From contig DKWE01000043.1 in NCBI GenBank assembly GCA_002491565.1, forward strand, positions 30,441-50,622: a stretch of 20,182 nucleotides of DNA, in the 5' to 3' direction. This stretch comes from Lachnospiraceae bacterium UBA7160. GTDB lineage: Bacteria; Bacillota; Clostridia; Lachnospirales; Lachnospiraceae. This document shows positions 1-6,237 of this stretch, in pieces. Numbering within the stretch: the stretch's first letter is position 1; each line of letters starts with the position of its first letter. Under the pieces are notes generated by a model that was not told the origin of the DNA, searched no databases, and was given only the letters and a program-made list of their open reading frames with translations. The translations under genes were made by a program, and so were the position numbers.

Positions 1-11
1 GCGTAGACCAA

Positions 12-77
12 ATACCCCGCTGCTTTGCAGCGCTGCAAGTTTGATACCCCGTTGCTTGCAGCGGGGGCTTTGATTTA
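12..77. repeat. Two near-identical GC-rich hairpin units
   Basis: Two copies of an ATACCCCGYTGCTT-type word sit at 12-25 and 44-57. The first unit folds as CGCTGC / GCAGCG around TTT (18-32). The second folds as CCCCGTTG / CAGCGGGG (47-66) and is followed by a weakly T-rich stretch, so it could act as the terminator of a gene lying before the window. The first CCCCGCTGC can also pair with the second GCAGCGGGG, so the two arms could switch partners. A dispersed intergenic repeat is an alternative explanation; only this one site can be seen here. Confidence 0.5.
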
Positions 78-98
78 CAGAGCAGAGACGAGAGGCAA

Positions 99-131
99 AT
101 AAGACAGGAATGAGACAGGAATGAGACAGGA
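99..131 (+). repeat. Three tandem 11-bp units over the start of the VWA gene
   Basis: The unit ATRAGACAGGA occurs three times in a row (99-109, 110-120, 121-131; the first has A in place of G at position 3). The third copy supplies the ATG of the VWA gene at 121. The second supplies an out-of-frame ATG at 110 whose reading frame is only four codons long and ends at TGA 122-124, giving an ATGA overlap with the real start. The unit length is not a multiple of three, so each copy shifts the frame. Confidence 0.75.
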
Positions 132-1950
132 CAGAGACGAGAGAGCGGCATTCCTTGCAGAACAGGGACATCCGGGAGCGCGTTACACGTACGAAGAAGA
201 ATTTCAGGCTGAGGCAGAAAACAGAATCCGGAACCTGATGTGGACGGTGAGCGGGGACTATGCATTGGATACGAAGGTAGAGACGGAGTCTTACTTCCGA
301 TCAAAGTATATCTGCCTGTATGATGCAGTCAAGCAGGGGGCGTTTGCGCGCTTTTTTGATAAGGATGCGCTGGGCATGTACCTGATCAAGAAGGTCTGCT
401 ACGGCGCGGATGAGCGGCGGCTTGTGGAGCTGGCGCAGCTCTGCGTGGATGCCGCTTCTTTTCCAAAGGCAGCTTTGGAGCGGCCAGGTGTGCCAGAGCT
501 GCGCAGCAAGGCATTTTCCGATCTGCTGGAGCTTTCCTTTACGAAGATGAGCGGCAGTCTGCCCGGAATGCTGAAGATCGCGCTGCTGCGCGGCTATCTG
601 GATGGAAACTGGCACTGTGAGAAGCGGCTGCAGGAAGCGGTGGAGCGGATCCGGTCGCTGGAGCAGGCGACCGATACGATGGAGATCATCCGTGTCACGG
701 ACTGGCTTTACAATACGCTGATGGATAAGGGTTTTGAGCGGAAGCACGGGGATCTCGCCTATGTGCTGGATACGACGCTGGAGGAACTGCAGGAGCTGGA
801 CTGGAAGGATTTCATGGAGGAGGAAAGCCTCGAGGACTTCCTTGACGAATATCTGAAGCGGCTGAACAGCCGTGTGGTCAGTCTGGAGGAGGAGCAGGAC
901 GAGGAAGAAAAGCAAAAAACGGGAAACGGCAGAAAGGTGATTGTGATTGATGAGGCGGCAGCTGCGAAAATGTATTCCTACATGGAGCTGAACTATGGCC
1001 GTTCTTATCTGACGGACCGGGAACAGAAGAGCGTGAATGCGCGGCTGTGCCGGGGAGCGCACGCGGACTGCAGCCTGTATTTTACAGAAGGAGTCCTCGC
1101 GAACCCGGTGAGGGCGAACGCGCAGTATGTCAATGCAAAGCGCCATTCGGAGAAGAACCGGGTCCTGTACCGCAACAGTAAAAACATGCTGAACCGCAAT
1201 ATCGAGCTTTTGAGCGCCGAGCTGGAGCGATCTCTGCGCCGCCGCAGCGAGCCGGAGCAGTATGCGTCTCAGACCGGCGTGATCGTGCCGCGCAGACTCT
1301 GGCGGGTCGGCAGGGTGAGAGAGCCGGGTAAACTATTCGAAAAAACGGTGCGCCGTGTCACGTCGGAGTTTGCCGTGGATATCCTGATGGATGCGAGCGG
1401 CTCTCAGCGCGACCGTCAGGGGCAGGTGGCGCTGCAGGCGTATATCATCAGTGAAGCATTGAGCAACAATCACATCCCGCACCGGATTCTGAGCTTTTGC
1501 AGCTTCTGGGATTACACGGTGCTGCAGCGGTTCCGGGAGTATGATGCGCCGCGCACGGAGAATCTGCGGATTCTGGACTACACAACCTCAGCGAACAACC
1601 GGGACGGCCTTGCGATCCGCGCGGCGGGCGACGGGCTGCTGCAGAGGCCGGAGGAGGGGAAGATCCTGATTGTCCTGAGCGACGGGCGGCCGAATGATAT
1701 CATCGTGAACCGTCCGAACAGCCGCAACCCGCAGCCCTACTACGGCGACTACGCGGTTCACGACACGGCGCGCGAGGTGCGGGCGCTGCGCGCAAACGGA
1801 GTATGTGTGCTTGGCGTATTCGCAGGAAAAGAGAAGGATCTGGCGGCGGAAAAGAAGATTTTCGGGAAAGATTTCGCTTACATCCGAAATATTGAGAACT
1901 TTTCCCGCGTGACCGGGCGGTATCTGAGAAAACTGCTTGAGGAGTATTAA
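121..1950 (+). CDS. VWA-domain protein, NorD/CobT-like
   Basis: A 609-residue soluble protein with no signal peptide or membrane segment. The C-terminal third is a von Willebrand factor A domain. The metal-ion site motif DASGS is intact at D424, S426 and S428, with a candidate third-loop Thr near 488-489 and a DGRPND loop starting at D521. The N-terminal half is helical, and an acidic stretch lies around residues 255-270. Proteins of this build (CobT, NorD, and the 'nitric oxide reductase activation protein' annotations in Clostridia) usually work with a MoxR/CobS-type AAA+ ATPase to remodel or load metal into a target; that role is family knowledge, and the target here is unknown. No ATPase is visible, but the window begins only 120 bases upstream. 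The frame is closed upstream by TAA at 100-102 and ATG 121 is the first usable start, although its purine-rich AGACAGGA lies immediately against the ATG and is a poor ribosome site. Confidence 0.8.
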   Translation: MRQDRDERAAFLAEQGHPGARYTYEEEFQAEAENRIRNLMWTVSGDYALDTKVETESYFRSKYICLYDAVKQGAFARFFDKDALGMYLIKKVCYGADERRLVELAQLCVDAASFPKAALERPGVPELRSKAFSDLLELSFTKMSGSLPGMLKIALLRGYLDGNWHCEKRLQEAVERIRSLEQATDTMEIIRVTDWLYNTLMDKGFERKHGDLAYVLDTTLEELQELDWKDFMEEESLEDFLDEYLKRLNSRVVSLEEEQDEEEKQKTGNGRKVIVIDEAAAAKMYSYMELNYGRSYLTDREQKSVNARLCRGAHADCSLYFTEGVLANPVRANAQYVNAKRHSEKNRVLYRNSKNMLNRNIELLSAELERSLRRRSEPEQYASQTGVIVPRRLWRVGRVREPGKLFEKTVRRVTSEFAVDILMDASGSQRDRQGQVALQAYIISEALSNNHIPHRILSFCSFWDYTVLQRFREYDAPRTENLRILDYTTSANNRDGLAIRAAGDGLLQRPEEGKILIVLSDGRPNDIIVNRPNSRNPQPYYGDYAVHDTAREVRALRANGVCVLGVFAGKEKDLAAEKKIFGKDFAYIRNIENFSRVTGRYLRKLLEEY

Positions 1951-2050
1951 AAGAACATCAGGAGTATTTTCCGTCCGGACATACTTCTCGACCGGGGCGC
2001 CAGGACTGTAGCACTCAAAACGATTTCTCTGCAGGAACGCAAGGAAATCC

Positions 2051-2079
2051 TTGACAAACCATGCGTTCCATTATATAAA
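2051..2079 (+). promoter_or_regulatory. Sigma-A promoter for hup
   Basis: TTGACA (2051-2056) and TATAAA (2074-2079) are separated by exactly 17 bases, a near-consensus vegetative promoter. Transcription would start near 2086-2087, giving hup a leader of about 200 nt. The strength fits an abundant protein such as HU. Confidence 0.85.
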
Positions 2080-2086
2080 TAGATGC

Positions 2087-2290
2087 AGGGAAAATCCCGG
2101 GCCAAATGGCCGGCTTTTTGGGGTTGGCCGGAGGTAAATCTATTCGATTTACGATAGAGAGGATGGCAGAAGCTGCTTTACGGATAGCCTGCATTAGAAG
2201 CTACGGAACAGATACGGGCTAGGCCAGATCAGGCTGGCAAAGTGGACAGTAGCAATCGAACCATCGTTAGAATTCAGAGGAGGAATTACT
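2087..2290 (+). promoter_or_regulatory. Structured 5' leader of hup
   Basis: The ~200-nt untranslated leader holds a run of hairpins: GGGA/TCCC (2088-2098); CCGG-CCAA with TTGGCCGG (2097-2131, one bulged G), which competes with the first; a perfect GTAAATC/GATTTAC stem with loop TATTC (2134-2152); GCAG/CTGC (2166-2176); TAGCCTG/CGGGCTA with one G-U (2185-2221); and GCCAG/CTGGC (2223-2238). AGGAGG at 2278-2283 then serves the ATG at 2291. No poly-T terminator is visible, so any control would act on translation or stability. I do not match it to a known riboswitch class; the GEMM and T-box hallmarks are absent. Confidence 0.55.
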
Positions 2291-2563
2291 ATGAAGAAAG
2301 CAGAATTGATTGCAGCAATCGCTGAGAGAACAGAGTTGTCCAGAAAAGATGCGGAGAAGGCTTTAAAGGCATTCACGGATATTGTGGCTGAGCAGCTGAA
2401 GAACGGTGAGAAGGTACAGCTGATTGGTTTTGGTACCTTCGAGACTTCTGAGCGCGCAGCAAGAGAGGGCAGAAATCCGCATACGGGCGAGGCGATGACC
2501 ATCAAGGCAACCAGAACGCCGAAGTTCAAGGCAGGCAAGGCTTTGAAGGACATGATGAACTAA
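2291..2563 (+). CDS. hup: HU family DNA-binding protein
   Basis: A 90-residue protein, the normal HU length. It begins MKKAELIAAIAERT, has the dimer-forming helices, and carries the family signature around GFGTFETSERAAREGRNP in the beta-arm that wraps DNA, with the arm-tip residues RNPHTGE intact. HU is the major histone-like protein that bends and compacts the nucleoid as a dimer. The start has AGGAGG 7 bases upstream. Transcription is from the strong promoter at 2051 and stops at the terminator just after the gene. In Bacilli and Clostridia hup and rqcP are frequent neighbours, as here. Confidence 0.97.
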   Translation: MKKAELIAAIAERTELSRKDAEKALKAFTDIVAEQLKNGEKVQLIGFGTFETSERAAREGRNPHTGEAMTIKATRTPKFKAGKALKDMMN

Positions 2564-2585
2564 TCTGATTCCAGCTGATTCTAAG

Positions 2586-2618
2586 GCCCCGGTGCAGTGT
2601 TTCTGTGCCGGGGCTTTT
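2586..2618 (+). terminator. Intrinsic terminator after hup
   Basis: A 12-bp stem runs from GCCCCGGTGCAG (2586-2597) to CTGTGCCGGGGC (2603-2614), with two G-U pairs and the 5-base loop TGTTT, followed by TTTT. It ends the hup transcript, and some readthrough into rqcP is possible. Confidence 0.85.
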
Positions 2619-2739
2619 ATCGATGGCGGTAACAACGGCGCACAGGAGCTTACGGTACGCAGCTCGGCAGACGGTGAAGTGTGAATCGCAGCAAAGCGGA
2701 TCACAACATGAAAATAGCGAAAGGAATAAAGGAAAGAAT

Positions 2740-2979
2740 ATGAGACTTGACAAATATCTGAAGGTATCGCGCCTGATTAAACGGCGCACGGTGGCAAATG
2801 AGGCGTGCGATGCGGGGCGTGTGACGGTCAATGGAAGACCGGCGAAAGCGTCCGTGTCAGTGAATCCGGGAGACCAGATCGAGATCCAGTTCGGTACGCG
2901 CACGGTAAAAGTGGAGGTCGTATCGGTTCAGGATTCAGAGAAGAAGGAAGCTGCGGCGGAGATGTATAAGTACCTGTAG
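2740..2979 (+). CDS. rqcP: RqcP, S4-domain ribosome quality-control factor
   Basis: A 79-residue protein consisting almost entirely of an S4 RNA-binding domain (MRLDKYLKVSRLIKRRT...AGRVTVNGRPAK). This is the YabO/RqcP (Hsp15-like) family, which in B. subtilis acts with RqcH to drive Ala-tailing of stalled nascent chains on free 50S subunits. The frame is open back to 2605, but ATG 2740 is chosen because it has a GGAAAG ribosome site just upstream, the S4 domain begins at once, and earlier starts overlap the hup terminator. No clear promoter was found in the 120 bases after the terminator, so expression may depend on readthrough or on a promoter I cannot recognise. Confidence 0.92.
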   Translation: MRLDKYLKVSRLIKRRTVANEACDAGRVTVNGRPAKASVSVNPGDQIEIQFGTRTVKVEVVSVQDSEKKEAAAEMYKYL

Positions 2980-3071
2980 CACAGGTGAGCTGCCGATTCT
3001 GCATGAAAGGCGGATGACAAACGGTGTGGTGAGTATCTGCAGCACAAGCGTGCTATCCGGCTGCCGGCGTG

Positions 3072-3079
3072 CATACAAT
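3072..3079 (+). promoter_or_regulatory. Candidate mother-cell sigma (SigE/SigK) -10 box for yabPQ
   Basis: CATACAAT matches the SigE -10 consensus CATACANT, and CATACAATA also fits the SigK pattern CATANNNTA. It lies 32 bases before the yabP start. No convincing -35 element is seen at the expected distance, so this is a half-site call. In B. subtilis yabP and yabQ are SigE-dependent sporulation genes, which supports it. Confidence 0.45.
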
Positions 3080-3111
3080 ACAGTAAGTGGAAAATTACGC
3101 CGGGGTGCAGC

Positions 3112-3390
3112 ATGGAAGAAAAAGGGAGTCGCAAGCCGCACAGTATAGAGTGGAAGGACCGGAAGCAGGGGAGTATCACAGGCGTGACCGATGTGCTCTC
3201 CTTTGATGAGACAGCCGTGGTGCTGGAGACAGAGCAGGGGATGCTGACCTTGAAAGGGAAAAATCTGCATGTCGGCAGACTGCTGCTGGAGCAGGGAGAG
3301 GTCGAGCTGGAGGGACTGATTGAGAGCATCGTTTACTCTGGCAGCCATCCGGTGAAAAAGGGCAGCCTGGTAAAGAGGATGTTTCGATGA
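3112..3390 (+). CDS. yabP: Sporulation protein YabP
   Basis: A 92-residue small beta-rich protein of the YabP/YqfC family, recognised by the pattern 'ITGV.DVLSFDE..V.LET..G.LTLKGKNLHV..L.LE.GEVELEG.I....Y'. Its B. subtilis counterpart is a SigE-controlled mother-cell protein associated with spore coat and cortex formation; the biochemical role is not known. It is followed by yabQ with an ATGA overlap, so the two are translationally coupled. A 132-base gap separates it from rqcP and holds the SigE-like box. No strong ribosome site precedes the ATG. Confidence 0.92.
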   Translation: MEEKGSRKPHSIEWKDRKQGSITGVTDVLSFDETAVVLETEQGMLTLKGKNLHVGRLLLEQGEVELEGLIESIVYSGSHPVKKGSLVKRMFR

Positions 3391-3878
3391 TGAGCACAGT
3401 CATACAGGAGGAGACCATGATTTTTCTCTGGTCAGTGCTCCACGGAGCTGCTATGACGCTGCTGTATGACGTACTGCGCGCGCTGCGCCGGGCGTTCCCT
3501 CACGGACTGCTGGCAGTCTCTGCAGAAGATTTTATGTACTGGCTGACAGCAGGGTTTCTCACCTTCTGCTTTGCATTTCAAAGGACGGACGGGGTGGTCC
3601 GTGCCTATGTCGCAGTTGGGATTGCGATTGGCGCGGTGTTGTACCACCATTCGGTCAGCAGCGGTTTTGTAAAGGCGCTTGCCTGGCTGCTTACACAGAT
3701 CCGACGGGGGTGCAGCTGCGTATTTCGACGGCTGTCGCGCATCTTCCGGGCGATTGCGAAAATTCTGGCAAAGCCAATTGCGAAAATTTTAGCGAAACCT
3801 GTCAGAAAAAAACGGATAAAATCTCAGAAAACAATTGAAATCCATCGAAAAAAAGGGTACAATGCCAGAAAGGGGTAA
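3387..3878 (+). CDS. yabQ: Sporulation membrane protein YabQ
   Basis: A 163-residue membrane protein. Hydrophobic segments lie around residues 11-30, 48-64 and 72-92, followed by a long basic cytoplasmic tail. In B. subtilis YabQ sits in the forespore outer membrane and is needed for cortex formation. ATG 3387 overlaps the yabP stop (ATGATGA) and keeps the family's short N-terminal stretch; a second in-frame ATG at 3417 has an excellent AGGAGG (3406-3411) and could also be used. The tail contains a duplicated IAKILAKP unit, and its last 44 bases hold the divIC promoter. Confidence 0.88.
   Translation: MMSTVIQEETMIFLWSVLHGAAMTLLYDVLRALRRAFPHGLLAVSAEDFMYWLTAGFLTFCFAFQRTDGVVRAYVAVGIAIGAVLYHHSVSSGFVKALAWLLTQIRRGCSCVFRRLSRIFRAIAKILAKPIAKILAKPVRKKRIKSQKTIEIHRKKGYNARKG
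3753..3800 (+). repeat. 24-bp tandem duplication in yabQ
   Basis: Two 24-bp units (3753-3776 and 3777-3800) each encode IAKILAKP, residues 123-130 and 131-138 of YabQ. The protein repeat is exact, while the bases differ at several, mainly third, codon positions. It extends the basic amphipathic tail of the protein. Confidence 0.8.
3835..3863 (+). promoter_or_regulatory. Sigma-A promoter for divIC inside yabQ
   Basis: TTGAAA (3835-3840) and TACAAT (3858-3863) have a 17-base spacer. The promoter lies in the last codons of yabQ, and transcription would begin near 3870, about 46 bases before the divIC ATG. It would let a vegetative division gene be expressed independently of the sporulation genes upstream, and it argues against the longer divIC reading frame that starts at 3835. 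Confidence 0.8.
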
Positions 3879-3915
3879 CATTGCGGGAGAGCATTTTATC
3901 AGAAGGGCAGGAATT

Positions 3916-4221
3916 ATGGCAGGAAAAAGAAGAAGAAGGGCGAGGACTGGCAATCGTGCGGGGATGGCGGCGATTACCGGGGTTATCGTTGTACTGCTGG
4001 TCATGCTGACTGTGCTGAGCCAGGATCAGATCGCGAGAAATAAGAGCTATGCAGCCCAGCAGGAAGCGCTGGAGGCCGAACTGAAGGATGAGCAGATCCG
4101 GGGCGAGGAGATCAGTGAGCTGAAGGAGTATGTGAAGACAGACGAGTTTATTGAAAAAACCGCGCGTGAAAAGTTTGGATTTGTATATGAAGATGAGATC
4201 GTATTTAAACCAGTGGAATAG
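3916..4221 (+). CDS. divIC: Septum formation initiator (DivIC/FtsL-type)
   Basis: A 101-residue bitopic membrane protein. It has a basic cytoplasmic N-terminus (MAGKRRRRARTG), one membrane segment at about residues 17-35, an extracellular coiled coil (about 38-75, rich in E, K, Q and L) and the family ending 'Y.KTDEFIEKTAREKFGFVYEDEIVF'. DivIC acts with FtsL and FtsQ/DivIB at the division septum to control FtsW-FtsI. The frame is open from 3835, but ATG 3916 is preferred: the earlier starts lie in or at the promoter, and GGGCAGGA precedes 3916. Gene order yabP-yabQ-divIC is conserved in spore formers. A terminator follows directly. Confidence 0.9.
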   Translation: MAGKRRRRARTGNRAGMAAITGVIVVLLVMLTVLSQDQIARNKSYAAQQEALEAELKDEQIRGEEISELKEYVKTDEFIEKTAREKFGFVYEDEIVFKPVE

Positions 4222-4237
4222 ACGCTGCGTCCTTACC

Positions 4238-4284
4238 GGGCCGCTGCATTAAGGGATCTTCTTAATGCAGCGGCCCTGTTTTTA
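4238..4284 (+). terminator. Intrinsic terminator after divIC
   Basis: A perfect 16-bp stem (4238-4253 with 4261-4276, beginning GGGCCGCTGC) encloses the 7-base loop GGATCTT and is followed by TGTTTTTA. It is a very strong terminator and separates the rqcP-divIC group from spoIIE. Confidence 0.95.
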
Positions 4285-4408
4285 TGGTACGGTTTCAGTT
4301 TAGTCAGCCAGATCGAGAAGTACGTCCGGAGGCTTGCAGCTCTCCGAATGTATTTCTTTTGGCAGCGGTTGGCTGAATGGATTACAGAATTTTCTGCGCG
4401 GTACAGGT

Positions 4409-4442
4409 TCCGACAGAACTTGCATGCGGGACAGGGTATAAT
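4409..4442 (+). promoter_or_regulatory. Candidate Spo0A-controlled promoter of spoIIE
   Basis: A perfect TATAAT lies at 4437-4442, about 50 bases before the spoIIE start, with no matching -35 at 17 bases. At 4409-4415 TCCGACA is one base from the reverse Spo0A box TTCGACA and overlaps the edge of the -35 area. The spoIIE gene of B. subtilis has this logic: a sigma-A promoter with a defective -35 activated by Spo0A~P. A single imperfect 7-base box is weak evidence. Confidence 0.45.
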
Positions 4443-4490
4443 GTGGAGAGTGGACAAAGTAATTCTATGGCAGAGCGGGGAGGAATAAGT

Positions 4491-5978
4491 ATGGGAGAGC
4501 TGCTTGCTGCAGTTTTGAATGCAGGGGAGGAATGGCTGTCGGACAGGCAGGTCTGGCTGCGGAGGGAAGAGGGACGCCGGAAGCGAGCAGGGATCGGGAT
4601 GTATCCGCTGCCAGAACAGGAGCAGGTTTCGCAGTTTGCAGAAGCCTTTTATGGTCTGGCGCGGCTGTTTCAGGAGATGCCGAGCCAAAAAGAGCGGCTG
4701 GGAGACGAGGATATGGAGCAGCTGTTCGGGCAGATGCACGAGCATGTATGCCGGGGATGCGGGCGGCAGACAGGCTGCTGGGAAAACTATTATTTTCAGA
4801 CCTGCAGGGTTCTGTATGAGCTGGTTCAGGAACTGGAGTACAGCGGGGAAATTTTGCGGGACGGTATGGACGAGCTGGAAATCTTCTGCACACGTCCGCA
4901 GGCTGCTGCGCAGGCACTCACGGAGGCTTACGAGATTGCGCGGAGGGAACTGTACTGGAACAATTGCATGAGAGAGCAGCGGATGGCGGCAGGGGAGCAG
5001 ATCCTGCAGACGGCAGAGCTTTTGAAACGCGCGGCCACTGGATTTACAGGGGAGCCGGAGCGGGAGCAGAAGCTCTGGGGAAAACTGTCAAAAGAACTGC
5101 GGTATCTTGGGCTGGAGCTGGGCAATCTCCGTATTTTCTCCTGTGAAAACGGGAGGCTGGAGATTTTTCTGACTCTCCGGGCACACAAAAAGCTGTGCGT
5201 ATCGGTAAAGACCGTTGCGGAGGTGCTTTCGGAGCACTGTGGGGAGCGCATGCGTCCTGCGTGGAATTGCCGGGCAGTGATCAGCGAGGATGCGGGCAAT
5301 TTTCATTTCGTGCCGGAGACACGTTACCAGATGCTCTGTGGAATTTCCCGTGTGACGAAGGCCGGGGAGCTGGTATCCGGCGACAATTTTGCGTTTCTGG
5401 AGCGGGATACGGGGAAGGTCGTCATGAGCCTGGCGGACGGCATGGGATCCGGTGTCGGGGCATGCAGGGAAAGCGAGAAAGTTATTGAGCTGCTGGAGCA
5501 GTTTTTTGAGGCAGGCTTTCCGCAGGAGACGGCGGTGCGCATGATCAATTCCTGTATGCTGCTCCAAAATCAAAATCAGATGTTTTCTACCATTGACCTG
5601 TGCATGGTAGACCTTTATAATGCAGAGTGTGACCTGGTTAAGTCCGGAGCGGCGGCGACCTTTTTGAAGAGGGGCGATTCTATCGAGGTGCTGCACTCCA
5701 GGGCGATGCCGTCCGGCATTTTGCAGCAGTCGGATTATGAGAGCATGCACCGGCAGCTGCAGGAGGCGGATACGGTTGTGATGATGACAGACGGCGTGCT
5801 GGAAGCGCTGCCGGAGGAAGGGCGCGAGGAACTGATGGCGGAGCTGATCCGCCGCACCGCGTCGCCGAACGCGAAGGAGCATGCGCAGCGCCTGATGGAG
5901 CGTGTCTATGTGATGCAGAAGCTGCAGGCGCGGGATGATATGACGATATTAGTCGGGACATTGTGGAAAAAACAGTAA
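4491..5978 (+). CDS. spoIIE: SpoIIE-type PP2C phosphatase lacking the membrane domain
   Basis: A 495-residue protein. The N-terminal part resembles the SpoIIE central region, including a Cys cluster C87-x2-C90-x5-C96-W97. The C-terminal PP2C domain keeps its metal-binding Asp residues: D298 (SGDNF), D316 (ADGMGSG), D434 (MTDGV) and D482/D483 (RDDMTIL). SpoIIE dephosphorylates SpoIIAA to free SigF in the forespore. The B. subtilis protein is about 830 residues with ten membrane spans at its N-terminus; here no hydrophobic segment exists, and the 206 bases upstream cannot encode one. ATG 4491 has GGGGAGGA at 4477-4484. The position between divIC and tilS is the usual spoIIE locus, which favours true SpoIIE over a generic RsbU-type phosphatase. 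Confidence 0.85.
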   Translation: MGELLAAVLNAGEEWLSDRQVWLRREEGRRKRAGIGMYPLPEQEQVSQFAEAFYGLARLFQEMPSQKERLGDEDMEQLFGQMHEHVCRGCGRQTGCWENYYFQTCRVLYELVQELEYSGEILRDGMDELEIFCTRPQAAAQALTEAYEIARRELYWNNCMREQRMAAGEQILQTAELLKRAATGFTGEPEREQKLWGKLSKELRYLGLELGNLRIFSCENGRLEIFLTLRAHKKLCVSVKTVAEVLSEHCGERMRPAWNCRAVISEDAGNFHFVPETRYQMLCGISRVTKAGELVSGDNFAFLERDTGKVVMSLADGMGSGVGACRESEKVIELLEQFFEAGFPQETAVRMINSCMLLQNQNQMFSTIDLCMVDLYNAECDLVKSGAAATFLKRGDSIEVLHSRAMPSGILQQSDYESMHRQLQEADTVVMMTDGVLEALPEEGREELMAELIRRTASPNAKEHAQRLMERVYVMQKLQARDDMTILVGTLWKKQ

Positions 5979-6127
5979 AGAAGCAGAGCTGAGGCAATGT
6001 GATGATACCAGATGCTAATCGGAGAACTGAGGTGCCCGTTAAGTATCCGCTGAAGCGAAGTACAGATACGAAGTGCGGAACATCCGGTCTGGGTTCTTGT
6101 GCTTCAGGCATAATGACATTTGCAACA

Positions 6128-6137
6128 GAACTGTAAC
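6128..6137 (-). repeat. Copy 1 of the shared spacer word GTTACAGTTC
   Basis: GAACTGTAAC, the reverse complement of GTTACAGTTC, lies in the 259-base spoIIE-tilS spacer. The same word occurs in two other spacers (10380-10389 and 20160-20169). Apart from it I see no terminator or strong promoter in this spacer. Confidence 0.5.
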
Positions 6138-6237
6138 TCCATAAAGCATCAGGAAGGCAAAGAAGCTATAAGCGGAGGATGTATTTGGACACAAATAGTA
6201 TGGGAAAGATACAGGTCAGAGAAAGGAAGCGGCAGCG

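Noticed and set aside
301..1146. 281-codon open frame on the - strand opposite the VWA gene
   Set aside because: It lies wholly within a well-supported + strand gene, has no recognisable domain, and is rich in His, Leu, Arg and Gln as expected for the antisense of GC-rich coding sequence.
121..1950. VWA gene as a homologue of B. subtilis YabS, which lies in the same chromosomal region
   Set aside because: YabS is a much shorter VWA protein located after spoIIE; this 609-residue protein has a long helical N-terminal half and lies before hup, so the shared domain is probably coincidence.
2087..2290. hup leader as a known riboswitch (c-di-GMP, T-box, SAM)
   Set aside because: No T-box sequence, GEMM tetraloop/receptor pattern or terminator/antiterminator pair could be identified.
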